DNA of 64,000 nt from contig OZ251994.1 of assembly GCA_965246925.1 (NCBI GenBank), positions 2,852,001 to 2,916,000 on the forward strand, written 5' to 3'. Under the pieces are notes generated by a model. That model saw only the letters and a list, made by a program, of their open reading frames with translations, was not told the DNA's origin and ran no database searches. Positions 24,643 through 32,635 of this stretch are shown piece by piece. The DNA is from JANPPS01 sp965246925. Lineage in GTDB: Bacteria; Pseudomonadota; Alphaproteobacteria; Acetobacterales; Acetobacteraceae. A program made the translations under genes and the position numbers. The number at the start of each line of letters is the position of its first letter. Position 1 is the first letter of the stretch.

Positions 24643-26076
24643 TCAGCCCAAGGCGAGCGGGTCGTTGATCGGCGGCACTTGGGCAAAGGTGTCGCGCACC
24701 GTCGCAAGGGCCGCCCGGAGCTCCACGTGGGAGACCCGGCCGCCGATGCAGACCCGGATGCCTCCGCCCGGCTGGTCCCCGCCAGCCACGAAGGGCGCCG
24801 AGGGCGTGGCCGCGACCCCCCGGGCGCGCAAAGTGGAGATCAGCGCCTCCTCGGTCCACCGCTCCGGCACCCGCAGCCACGCGCTGAGCGACAAGGGGTG
24901 CCGCCCGGCGACCAAGGCGCCAAGCTCCTGCTCGACGATGGCCTGCCGCGCCCGCACCTCCGCGCGCTGGACCCGGAGCAGGCTGGCGGCGACGCCATTC
25001 CCGATCCAGCGCGACGCCATCTCCGCCACCACCGGCACGGCGCTCCAGCTCGTCACACGCAGCACGCTGGCCACGCGTAGGCTGAGCTGCGGCGGCACGA
25101 CCAGGTAGCCCGTCCGCAGGCCGGTCAGCACCGACTTCGTAAAGCTCGTAACGAAAAAGCCGAGTTCCGGCACCAACCCGGCGATGGACGGCAAATCCAC
25201 GTCGAGCAGCGGCTTATAGACCTCGTCCTCGATGACGAACACGCCGTGCCGGCGCGCGATCGCGGCAATGGCGGCCCGCCGGTCCGCCCCGGCGAGATGG
25301 CTGGTCGGGTTGCCCAGGCTTGCAACCACGACCAGCGCCGTCACGCCGCCCTCGGCACACGCCCGGTCGAACGCGTCCGGCAGCACGCCCTCCGCGTCCG
25401 TCGGCAGGCCGTGCAGGCGGTAGCCGAGCACGCTGGCAAGGCCGATGACGCCATGGTCGGTCAACTGCTCCGTCAAGACGAGGTCGCCGGGCCGCACGAC
25501 CGTGGCCAGCGCCAGGAAGATCGCGTGGGCACCGCCGTTGGTGACCAGGATGCGGTCCGGTTCGGCATCCACGCCCAGGCCCGCCAGCCATTGCCGGGCG
25601 GCGGCCCGGTGGCGGTCCAGCCCGGCGATGGGCCGGCACGGGCGCATCCACGTATCATTGTCGTCCGCGGCCATCTCCGCCATCAGCGCGCGGGCCGCCT
25701 GCTCGTGCGCGTCGGCATAGACCGCGCGCACGATGGACAAATCCACCAGGTCGCCCGCGTTGCGGTCGAGCATGAAGCCGCCCGCGCGATCCGTCACCCG
25801 GCTGCGCACGAAGGTGCCGCGGCCGACCTCGCCACGGAGATAGCCGCGCTGCTCGGCCTCCTTGTAGCTGAGGCCGACGGTCTGCACCGATAGGCCGAGG
25901 CGCCGCGCCAGGTCACGGTGGGTCGGCAGCCGCGCGCCGGCGCGCAGGGCGCCGCGCTCGATGTCGCGGATCAGACCGTCCGTGAGCAGGCGCTGCTTGG
26001 TGACGCCCTTGCGGTCGGCGGGCAAGCTCGGCAACCAGTCTGCCGGACGCGGCATTGTCTTGCCCTGTTTGTTCAT
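24643..26076 (-). CDS. enuR: EnuR, MocR/GntR-type regulator of ectoine utilisation
   Basis: 477 residues. A GntR winged helix (about 25-95, with ARLPTHRDLARRLGLSVQTV) is joined to a fold-type I aminotransferase domain with the PLP lysine in TSFTKSVLTGLRTGY. In EnuR this domain binds PLP and responds to ectoine breakdown products (acetyl-diaminobutyrate, diaminobutyrate), releasing repression. The ATG at 26076 is chosen for an AAGGA 5-6 nt upstream; a GTG at 26100 and an ATG at 26055 are alternatives. It is transcribed in the same direction as the eut/doe/ehu operon and divergent from the asnC-type gene. Confidence 0.9.
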   Translation of the reverse strand: MNKQGKTMPRPADWLPSLPADRKGVTKQRLLTDGLIRDIERGALRAGARLPTHRDLARRLGLSVQTVGLSYKEAEQRGYLRGEVGRGTFVRSRVTDRAGGFMLDRNAGDLVDLSIVRAVYADAHEQAARALMAEMAADDNDTWMRPCRPIAGLDRHRAAARQWLAGLGVDAEPDRILVTNGGAHAIFLALATVVRPGDLVLTEQLTDHGVIGLASVLGYRLHGLPTDAEGVLPDAFDRACAEGGVTALVVVASLGNPTSHLAGADRRAAIAAIARRHGVFVIEDEVYKPLLDVDLPSIAGLVPELGFFVTSFTKSVLTGLRTGYLVVPPQLSLRVASVLRVTSWSAVPVVAEMASRWIGNGVAASLLRVQRAEVRARQAIVEQELGALVAGRHPLSLSAWLRVPERWTEEALISTLRARGVAATPSAPFVAGGDQPGGGIRVCIGGRVSHVELRAALATVRDTFAQVPPINDPLALG

Positions 26077-26145
26077 GACATTCCTTGGCGAGGCCAGCAC
26101 ATTCGGGCTGGCGTGCTGACAAAGCAGGATAGTGGAAACGGGCCG

Positions 26146-26631
26146 ATGATCAAACTTGACGCGCTAGACTGGCGCCTGCTCGCTGCCCTCCAGCGCGATG
26201 GCCGCATGACCAAGCTGAAGCTGGCGGAGGCCGTGAACCTGTCGCCCTCCGCGTGCTGGGACCGGCTGCAGCGGCTCGAGTCGGCGGGCGTCATCACCGG
26301 CTACGGCGCCCGCATCGCGCTCGACCGGCTCGCGCGCCTCACGACCGTGATCGTGGAGGTGACGCTGCAAGGCCACCGGCACGCCGATCTGGAGCGGTTC
26401 GAGGCGGCGATGCAAGCGGAGCCGCACGTCGTCGAGTGCCTCGCGACCGGCGGAGGCATAGACTACGTCGTCCGCGTGGTCGCGGACGGCATCGAGAGCT
26501 ACCAGGCGCTGATGGACCGGCTATTGCTGGCCGAGATCGGGATCGGCCGCTACTTCACCTACGTCGTCACCAAGACGGTGAAGGTAGGCTGCGATCCGGT
26601 CCACCTCGCGCAGGAAGCCGCGCGCCGCTGA
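26146..26631 (+). CDS. Lrp/AsnC family regulator linked to ectoine catabolism (DoeX/AsnC type)
   Basis: 161 residues. An N-terminal helix-turn-helix (about 5-50, LKLAEAVNLSPSACWDRLQRL) is followed by the RAM ligand-binding domain. Lrp-type regulators called AsnC or DoeX accompany ectoine catabolic genes elsewhere, where they sense amino-acid-like intermediates. Here it is divergent from enuR, with 69 bp between, rather than lying between eutE and ssd. The ATG at 26146 begins the family-typical IKLDALDWRLLAALQ. The ORF can be extended upstream only in antisense to enuR. Confidence 0.88.
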   Translation: MIKLDALDWRLLAALQRDGRMTKLKLAEAVNLSPSACWDRLQRLESAGVITGYGARIALDRLARLTTVIVEVTLQGHRHADLERFEAAMQAEPHVVECLATGGGIDYVVRVVADGIESYQALMDRLLLAEIGIGRYFTYVVTKTVKVGCDPVHLAQEAARR

Positions 26632-26715
26632 TCTGCGGGCCATTGTCGGGCACCGGGCCCCAACCCTCCGATTCAGGCGATGGTCCCTTACTGCAAGAAT
26701 CGTATCCAGCCGCGA

Positions 26716-27894
26716 TCAATACTGGATGTTCTCGCGGACCGGCGCGTTGGCCGCGATGCGTTCGTATGCGAGCGTGGATAGGTCGAGCGTGCGGTATTCC
26801 CCGTAGGCGATCAGCTCCGACAGCGCCCGGCCGATGCCGGGTGAGTGCATGAGCCCGTGCCCGCTGAAGCCGTTCGCGAGGTAGAAGCCGCGCAGTCCCG
26901 CTACGGCGCCCACGATGGCGTTATGATCGAACACATTCATGTCGTAGTGCCCGGCCCAGGCGCTCCGGGAACGGGCCTCCTCGAACCCGGACACCCTGTG
27001 CGCGAGCCGCGGCCAGATTTCCCGCTCGAACAGGCCATGGTCCACGTCGAGGCTGCCGTCCGCGTCCCCGAAATCCCCCTCGATGCCAAGCCCGGCGATG
27101 TAGTCGCGTCCTTCGGGGCGCACGAAGAGCCGGTCACCGGTGAAAACGTAGGGCATGTCCTGCGCCCGGAACGGGCTTTCGAAGGCGAACACCATTTGCG
27201 TGACGTTGCGGATCGGCAGGTCCAGCCCGGCCATCGCGGCGATCGCCCTTCCTGCCGCGCCCGAGGCGTTCACCACGTGGCTGGTGACGAGGGTCGTTCC
27301 GTCGGCGCAGCGCACTCCGGCCACCCGCCCGCCCTCCTGCTCCAGCCCGGCCGCTTCCACGTAGCGGTACTCCGCGCCGTTCTGTCGCGCCCGCCTCTTA
27401 AAGGCTTGCATCAGGGTGTAGCCGTCTAGCCAGCCCTCGCCCGGGCCGACGAACGAGCCGACCTCGACGTCGTCCAGCATCAACCAGGGGAAGCGCTGGG
27501 CCAGCGCGGCCCGGCCCAGCAACCTGGCATCCACCCCCAGCGAGCGTTGCAGCCGGTTGTTCTCCTCGAAGGCGCCGAGCGCGTCCGGGCCGCCGAGGTA
27601 AAGGTATCCGTTCTGATGAAAGATGACCCCGGACGGGCTGGCGGGCGAGCCGAGGTGCAGGTCCACGTCCCTGAGAAAATCGGCGGTGTACTGCGACAGC
27701 CTGACGTTCACGGCGCTGGAGAATTGCTGCCGCACGCCGCTGGTCGACAGCGCCGAGGCGGCACGCTCATACGTCCGGTCCTTCTCCAGCACTATGATGC
27801 GGCCCTGGAAGTCCCTGTTGGCCGAAAGCGCATAGGCGACCGCGCTCCCTATCACCGCGCCGCCGATCACCACCACGTCCGCCGTCTCGCGCAT
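26716..27894 (-). CDS. FAD-dependent oxidoreductase (DAO/sarcosine-oxidase-like)
   Basis: 392 residues. The dinucleotide-binding motif VVVIGGAVIGSAVAYAL is at the N-terminus, the family pattern RIIVLEKD follows, and there is a C-terminal YLANGFSGHGLMHSPGIGRA as in D-amino-acid oxidase and sarcosine dehydrogenase relatives. It oxidises an amine or amino acid, passing electrons to oxygen or a carrier. It is divergent from the ABC transporter operon starting at 28031 and shares its 136-bp control region, so it probably acts on the imported compound or a product. The exact substrate is unknown. Confidence 0.85.
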   Translation of the reverse strand: MRETADVVVIGGAVIGSAVAYALSANRDFQGRIIVLEKDRTYERAASALSTSGVRQQFSSAVNVRLSQYTADFLRDVDLHLGSPASPSGVIFHQNGYLYLGGPDALGAFEENNRLQRSLGVDARLLGRAALAQRFPWLMLDDVEVGSFVGPGEGWLDGYTLMQAFKRRARQNGAEYRYVEAAGLEQEGGRVAGVRCADGTTLVTSHVVNASGAAGRAIAAMAGLDLPIRNVTQMVFAFESPFRAQDMPYVFTGDRLFVRPEGRDYIAGLGIEGDFGDADGSLDVDHGLFEREIWPRLAHRVSGFEEARSRSAWAGHYDMNVFDHNAIVGAVAGLRGFYLANGFSGHGLMHSPGIGRALSELIAYGEYRTLDLSTLAYERIAANAPVRENIQY

Positions 27895-27975
27895 GGGTCG
27901 TCCCCTTGGTTGCTCGACCGGAACAGGAATGACCGGCCGGCGGCGTCACGGACCTTGTAACCGCGAACAATGTGT

Positions 27976-28004
27976 TTGACTACATCGGATACATTATCTT
28001 AGAT
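27976..28004 (+). promoter_or_regulatory. Candidate promoter and operator half-site of the ABC-transporter operon
   Basis: TTGACT (27976-27981), 17 nt, then TTAGAT (27999-28004) makes a plausible sigma-70 promoter. Inside the spacer is GGATACATTAT (27987-27997), matching the right arm of the palindrome before the dehydrogenase gene (GGATACTTTAT at 31793-31803). This suggests a shared regulator, probably the GntR protein at 30919. Confidence 0.45.
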
Positions 28005-28030
28005 CATTTCTGGGCAGGTTGGAGGGTGTG

Positions 28031-28846
28031 ATGAAAAAGTTGCTGCTGGCGGCTTCGGTCTCGATGCTGACCTGGATGATGTCGCAGCCGGCCTGGGCCG
28101 ATAAGATCGACGACGTCGTGAAGGCCGGGCAGCTTCGGTGCGGGTCCATGCTGGATTTCCCGCCAGCCGGGTTCCGCGGTGCCGGCAACGAGCCGGACGG
28201 CTACGACGTGCAGGTGTGCAAGGACATGGCCCAGGCGCTCGGCGTGCGCGCCGTCATCGTCGAGGTGTCGTCCTCGGAACGGGTGCCCGCATTGGTCGCC
28301 AACCGGATCGACGTGCTGATCGCCAGCACGTCCAACACGCTGGAGCGCGCGAAGACCGTGGCGTTCAGCGCGCCCTATGTCGCCTATACCAACGTCGTGC
28401 TCACCCGGGCCGATAGCGGCGTGAGGTCGTTCGATGACCTCAAGGGCCGGGCGGTCGGCGGGGTGACCGGCACGACGACGGAGGGGATCATGCTGGCCGG
28501 CCTGCAGAGCTGGCAGCAGAACAAGGACAAATACACCGGCTACGGCTCGGAGATCGACAGCTACCTTGCCCTGTCGCAAGGGAAAGTGGACGGCCTCGTC
28601 GTCAGCAACACCGTCGGCTCGGTCCTGGGCAAGACCGCGCAGTTCCGCAACCTCGTCGTCGCCGGCCCCACCCCGTCCCAGGCCGACCTATGCGCGGTCG
28701 CGGTCAACAAGCGCGATGGCGAGCTGCTGCGCTGGGTCAACCTGTTCCTGTGGCAGCAGACCCGGAGCGGCCGGTATGCCGAGCTCTATACCAAGTATTT
28801 CGGGCTGGGCACGGCACCCGCGCTGACGGCCGACGGGACATACTGA
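28031..28846 (+). CDS. Amino-acid-type ABC transporter substrate-binding protein
   Basis: 271 residues. A signal peptide (about 1-23, ending SQPAWADK) is followed by a type-II solute-binding fold with KAGQLRCGSMLDFPPAGFR and the SBP_bac_3 signature region ANRIDVLIASTSNTLERAKT. It binds a polar amino-acid-like ligand for the two permeases downstream. A GGAGGG 4-5 nt before the ATG at 28031 fixes the start. First gene of a unit that runs to the GntR gene. Confidence 0.92.
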   Translation: MKKLLLAASVSMLTWMMSQPAWADKIDDVVKAGQLRCGSMLDFPPAGFRGAGNEPDGYDVQVCKDMAQALGVRAVIVEVSSSERVPALVANRIDVLIASTSNTLERAKTVAFSAPYVAYTNVVLTRADSGVRSFDDLKGRAVGGVTGTTTEGIMLAGLQSWQQNKDKYTGYGSEIDSYLALSQGKVDGLVVSNTVGSVLGKTAQFRNLVVAGPTPSQADLCAVAVNKRDGELLRWVNLFLWQQTRSGRYAELYTKYFGLGTAPALTADGTY

Positions 28847-28885
28847 CCCAGGCGTAGGGCCGCGACGGCGGGGCAGGGCCGGGCC

Positions 28886-29551
28886 GTGCTCGACTACCAG
28901 TTCCACTGGCGCGCCGTCCTCACCGACTTGCCGGAGCTGCTGGGCGGCGCCGTGGTGACCTTGCAGGTCACGGCGCTGTCGGTCCTGATCGGCGTCCCGC
29001 TCGCGGTCCTGCTCGCGGCCTGCCTCCGCGGCCGCCCGGGCGCCCGCCGGCCCGCCCGGGCCTTCATCGAGGTCACGCGCAACACGCCCTGCCTGTTCCA
29101 GCTCTATTTGTTCTATTACGGGCTGGGCGCGCTGGGTTTGAATTTACCGAGCTTCGCGGTCGCGGTGGTGGCGATCGGCCTGAACAACGCCGGGTTCCTG
29201 GCCGACACCTACCGCAGCGCCTTGCAGGCGGTGCCGGTGCAGCAGACCGCGGCCGCGCGCTCGCTCGGCATGTCGTTCCTTCAGGCATCCCGCCACGTCG
29301 TGCTGCCGCAGATGGCGCGCATCGCGTATCTGCCGACGGTCAACCAGGTGGTCTGGGCGATGCTCAATTCCTCCCTCGGGATGCTGATCGGCCTGCGGGA
29401 GCTGACAGGGGTGACGCAGTTCGTGCAGAGCCGGTCATTCCGCACGCTCGAGTTCTTCCTCCTCGCGGCCGCCCTGTACTACGGCTTGGCCAAGCTGCTG
29501 ATGCTCGCCGCCGCCCTGCTCGGCAGGCGCCTCATCCGCGGTCCGTCGTGA
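28886..29551 (+). CDS. Amino-acid-type ABC permease, first subunit
   Basis: 221 residues, a HisM/GlnP-type inner-membrane permease with several hydrophobic spans. The coupling motif is ADTYRSALQAVPVQQTAAARS, and TRNTPCLFQLYLFYYGLG lies before it. It pairs with the next gene product. The start is a GTG at 28886 and the stop overlaps the next start (GTGA). The gap of 39 nt after the binding-protein gene shows no hairpin. Confidence 0.9.
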   Translation: MLDYQFHWRAVLTDLPELLGGAVVTLQVTALSVLIGVPLAVLLAACLRGRPGARRPARAFIEVTRNTPCLFQLYLFYYGLGALGLNLPSFAVAVVAIGLNNAGFLADTYRSALQAVPVQQTAAARSLGMSFLQASRHVVLPQMARIAYLPTVNQVVWAMLNSSLGMLIGLRELTGVTQFVQSRSFRTLEFFLLAAALYYGLAKLLMLAAALLGRRLIRGPS

Positions 29552-30213
29552 ACTTCTCGCCCTATCACGAGTTCGGCGGGGCCGATTGCTGGTTCCTGTT
29601 GCAGGGTGCCGGGCGGACGATCCTGCTGACGTTGGCCGCCGGCACCCTGGCGACGGTGCTGGGCGTGGCGCTGGGCTGGCTGCGCTTCGCGTCCCGGGCG
29701 GCGCGCATCTTGACGACACCCCTGGTCGACGTGCTCCGGAGCGTGCCGCTGCTGGTTCTGCTGATCCTGGTCAGCACCTTCTTCGGGATCGCCGGCTTCG
29801 GCCTGGACGTGTTCGGCACGGCGGTGGCGATCCTGACGCTCTACGCGGCCGCCTTCGCGGCGGAGGTGGCCCGCGCGGGCTTCGCGTCGGTGGACCGGCG
29901 CACCCGCCGGGCCGCGCGGTCCCTCGGCATGACGGCCGTGCAGGAGGCCCGGCACATCCTGCTGCCCTTGGCCCTCCGCACCGTGTTCCCCGCCTGGGTC
30001 GGCCTGATGCTGGCCCTGGTGAAGGACAGCGCGCTGGTGAGCGCGATCGGCTACGTCGAGCTGCTGAAGGCCTCGCAGGTCGCCGTCACGCAGACGAACC
30101 AGCCCTTTCTGGTCTTCGCCCTGTCGGGCCTGCTCTACTTCGCCATCTGCTACCCCTGCTCGGTCCTCAGCAGGAAACTCGAAGCCAGGATGAAGCATGA
30201 TCTCTCTGCGTGA
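29548..30213 (+). CDS. Amino-acid-type ABC permease, second subunit
   Basis: 221 residues, the partner permease, with VLRSVPLLVLLILVSTFFGI and the coupling motif AEVARAGFASVDRRTRRAARS. It starts with GTG overlapping the previous stop and overlaps the ATPase gene by 17 nt. Its N-terminus (YHEFGGADCWFLLQG) lacks a signal, as usual for these permeases. It builds a heteromeric channel with the product at 28886. Confidence 0.9.
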   Translation: MNFSPYHEFGGADCWFLLQGAGRTILLTLAAGTLATVLGVALGWLRFASRAARILTTPLVDVLRSVPLLVLLILVSTFFGIAGFGLDVFGTAVAILTLYAAAFAAEVARAGFASVDRRTRRAARSLGMTAVQEARHILLPLALRTVFPAWVGLMLALVKDSALVSAIGYVELLKASQVAVTQTNQPFLVFALSGLLYFAICYPCSVLSRKLEARMKHDLSA

Positions 30214-30922
30214 AGTGTCGAAGCGCTACGGGCTGCTGCGCGTGCTGGACGGCGTGTCGCTCGATGTGGAGCGGGGCGAGGTGGTGTGCCTGATCGGGTC
30301 CAGCGGGTCGGGCAAATCCACCCTGCTGCAATGCGTGAACGGCCTCGAGGCTATCGACGGCGGCTCGATCGAGGTGGACGGGCAGGCCGTGCACGCGCGC
30401 GGGACGGACATCAACCGGCTGCGGCAGAAGCTTGGAATCGTGTTTCAGCAATACAACACCTTCCCGCATCTGACGGCGCTCGAGAACGTGGCCCTGGCGC
30501 TGCAAGTGGTGAAGCGGATGCCGCGCCGCGAGGCCGAGGCCGCCGCCGCGCGGCAGCTCGCCTATGTCGGCCTCGAGGGCAAGGCGGATCAGTATCCCAG
30601 CCGGTTGTCCGGCGGGCAGCAGCAGCGTGTCGCCATCGCCCGCGCGCTCGCGATGCAGCCGCACTACATGCTGCTGGACGAGGTCACCTCGGCCCTCGAT
30701 CCGGAGCTGGTGGGTGAGGTGCTGCAATCGCTGCGGAAACTCCGGGCCGACGGCATGGCCATGCTGATCGTGACCCATGAGATGCAGTTCGCCCGTGAGA
30801 TCGGCGACCGCGTGGCCTACTTCCATCAGGGCAGGCTCGCCGAGATCGGCCCGGCCCGCCAGGTGCTCGACGCGCCGAGGGACGAGCGGACGGCCAAGTT
30901 CCTGGGTAGGACGGCCCATTGA
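30197..30922 (+). CDS. Amino-acid-type ABC transporter ATP-binding protein
   Basis: 241 residues. Walker A GSSGSGKST, signature LSGGQQQRVAIARAL, Walker B MLLDEVTSALDPE and the switch histidine in VTHEM are all present. The Val after LLDE replaces the more common Pro, which is seen in other members. It powers the permease pair upstream. Its stop (TGA at 30920-30922) overlaps the TTG that may start the regulator gene. Confidence 0.92.
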   Translation: MISLREVSKRYGLLRVLDGVSLDVERGEVVCLIGSSGSGKSTLLQCVNGLEAIDGGSIEVDGQAVHARGTDINRLRQKLGIVFQQYNTFPHLTALENVALALQVVKRMPRREAEAAAARQLAYVGLEGKADQYPSRLSGGQQQRVAIARALAMQPHYMLLDEVTSALDPELVGEVLQSLRKLRADGMAMLIVTHEMQFAREIGDRVAYFHQGRLAEIGPARQVLDAPRDERTAKFLGRTAH

Positions 30923-31716
30923 CCCGCACCCCGGCAGACCTCGCGGCCCGGCAGGAGCCTGCCGTGGAGCCGCGCCCGATTCCGGCGAGAAGGCAGGGTC
31001 AGGCCAGACCCGGCAATGCTGCGCCGGAGAAGGCTACCGCTCCCGCCCCGGCCCGGCCGCGCGGAAGCGTGCAGCGCCAGACTATGGGCGCGCAGGTCGC
31101 CGACGAGCTGCGCCGCCAGATCATCGCCGGCGAGCTGGCCGAAGGCTTCCAGTTGCGGCAGGAGCAGCTCGCCGCGGAGTTCGGCATCAGCAAGGTCCCG
31201 GTGCGCGAGGCGCTGAATCAATTGGAGGCGGAGGGGCTGGTCATCCAGCAATTCCACCGCGGCGCCGTGGTGGCCGGGCTGTCGCTCGGCCAGGTAATGG
31301 AGACGTTCGAGCTGCGCGCACAGGTCGAGGTCTGGCTGATCGGGCTTGCCGTCTCCCGGGCCACCGCGGACGATTTGGAGGAGGCCGCACGCCGGGCATC
31401 GCATTTGGAGGGGAGCGGGGACGCGGCCGCGCTCCCAGACCTGAACTGGCGCTTCCACCAGGCCCTGTATCAGCCTGCTGGTAAGGCGCACATCCTGGAA
31501 TACGTCCACAAGCTGCATCTGCAAGTGGAGCGGTTCGTGCGGATGCAGTTCCGCCTGGCGGTCCAGATCGACCAAGTGGTGCGCGAGCACGCCGAGATCC
31601 TGCGCCTCTACGGCAGGCGCGACCCGGCGATCCAGGAATGCCTGCACCGGCACATCATGGGGTCCGCCGAGCGGCTTGCGGAGCGCCTGGCCGAGCTTGG
31701 GCAGAAGCGCCCATGA
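30919..31716 (+). CDS. GntR/FCD family transcriptional regulator
   Basis: A winged helix (QVADELRRQIIAGEL to VPVREALNQLEAEGLV) is followed by an FCD-type ligand domain, 265 residues from the TTG at 30919. The first ~55 residues are Pro/Ala/Arg-rich and not family-like, so a start at the ATG at 31084 (210 residues) is also possible; the TTG is kept for its overlap with the ATPase stop. FCD regulators bind small carboxylates or amino acids. The nearby 10-3-10 palindrome at 31781-31803 is its likely operator. Confidence 0.87.
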   Translation: MTRTPADLAARQEPAVEPRPIPARRQGQARPGNAAPEKATAPAPARPRGSVQRQTMGAQVADELRRQIIAGELAEGFQLRQEQLAAEFGISKVPVREALNQLEAEGLVIQQFHRGAVVAGLSLGQVMETFELRAQVEVWLIGLAVSRATADDLEEAARRASHLEGSGDAAALPDLNWRFHQALYQPAGKAHILEYVHKLHLQVERFVRMQFRLAVQIDQVVREHAEILRLYGRRDPAIQECLHRHIMGSAERLAERLAELGQKRP

Positions 31717-31762
31717 GAAGAAACGCTCCTTGAGCCCGGCCGCGGCATTCGAGGGCTGATGA

Positions 31763-31803
31763 TTGAGTAAGCCATTCTGGATAAAGTATCTTGGATACTT
31801 TAT
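31763..31803 (+). promoter_or_regulatory. Promoter with GntR-type palindromic operator before the SDR-hyuAB operon
   Basis: TTGAGT (31763-31768), 18 nt, TATCTT (31787-31792) is a plausible promoter. A perfect palindrome covers its -10: ATAAAGTATC (31781-31790), a TTG centre, and GATACTTTAT (31794-31803). Ten-base arms without a mismatch are unlikely by chance in this GC-rich DNA. The form suits a GntR/FCD dimer, and binding would block RNA polymerase. Confidence 0.65.
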
Positions 31804-31847
31804 TCGATCGTGGTAGCGGATGACGCGCACAGTACGTGGAACACCCC

Positions 31848-32633
31848 ATGAGTGGACGACTTGAGGGCCGCCGGGCCGTCGTGACCGGAGCCGCACGCGG
31901 CCTAGGCCTGGCCTGCGCCCGGCGCTTCGTGAGCGAAGGCGCGCGGGTCGTGCTGGCGGACCTGGACGCGTCCGAAGGGGCCGCGGCCGCGGCGTCGTTC
32001 GGGGCTGCCGGCGCCTCGGTGATCTCTATGCGCTGCGACGTGGCCAGGACGGAGGAGCTCGAAGCCGCGATCCGGCGCTGCGAGACCGAGTGGGGCGGCG
32101 TCGACATTCTGGTGAACAACGCCGGCATGGCCCCTGCCGCCGATATCCTGTCCATCGACGCGGACACGTTCGACCGGGTGATCGCGGTCAACCTCAAGGC
32201 GGCAGTGTTCGGCATCCAGATCGCCGCGCGCAGCATGATCGCGCAGGGCACCGGCGGGGTCGTCATCAACATGTCGTCCGTCAATGCGGTGCTGAACATC
32301 CCGCACCTGCTCGCCTACAACGTGTCCAAGGGCGGTCTCAACCAGGCCACCCGCAACGCCGCCATCGCGCTGGCGCCGCACGGCATCCGGGTGTGCGGCA
32401 TAGGCCCCGGCACGGTGCTCACGGACCTGACCCGCAATGCCGTCTGGACCGACGAGGCCGCGCGCCGCTCCATCCTGTCGCGCACGCCCATCGGCCGCGC
32501 CGGGGAGCCGGAGGAGATCGCCGCCATCGCCGCGTTCCTGGCCTCCGACGACGCCTCCTACATTACGGGAGAGACGATCTACGCCGACGGCGGCAGGCTC
32601 GGCCTGAACTACACCGTCCCCGTGGCGTCGTGA
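31848..32633 (+). CDS. Short-chain dehydrogenase/reductase (SDR)
   Basis: 261 residues of the classical SDR family. The cofactor motif is VTGAARGLGLACA, NNAG follows near residue 88, and the catalytic set is Ser in NMSSVNAVL with Tyr-x-x-x-Lys in YNVSKGG. It is a NAD(P)-dependent alcohol oxidoreductase. The start is the ATG at 31848, with GGAA 7 nt upstream. It is followed after 2 nt by hyuA, so it belongs to the hydantoinase operon and probably oxidises or reduces a hydroxyl group on the same compound. Confidence 0.9.
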   Translation: MSGRLEGRRAVVTGAARGLGLACARRFVSEGARVVLADLDASEGAAAAASFGAAGASVISMRCDVARTEELEAAIRRCETEWGGVDILVNNAGMAPAADILSIDADTFDRVIAVNLKAAVFGIQIAARSMIAQGTGGVVINMSSVNAVLNIPHLLAYNVSKGGLNQATRNAAIALAPHGIRVCGIGPGTVLTDLTRNAVWTDEAARRSILSRTPIGRAGEPEEIAAIAAFLASDDASYITGETIYADGGRLGLNYTVPVAS

Positions 32634-32635
32634 GC

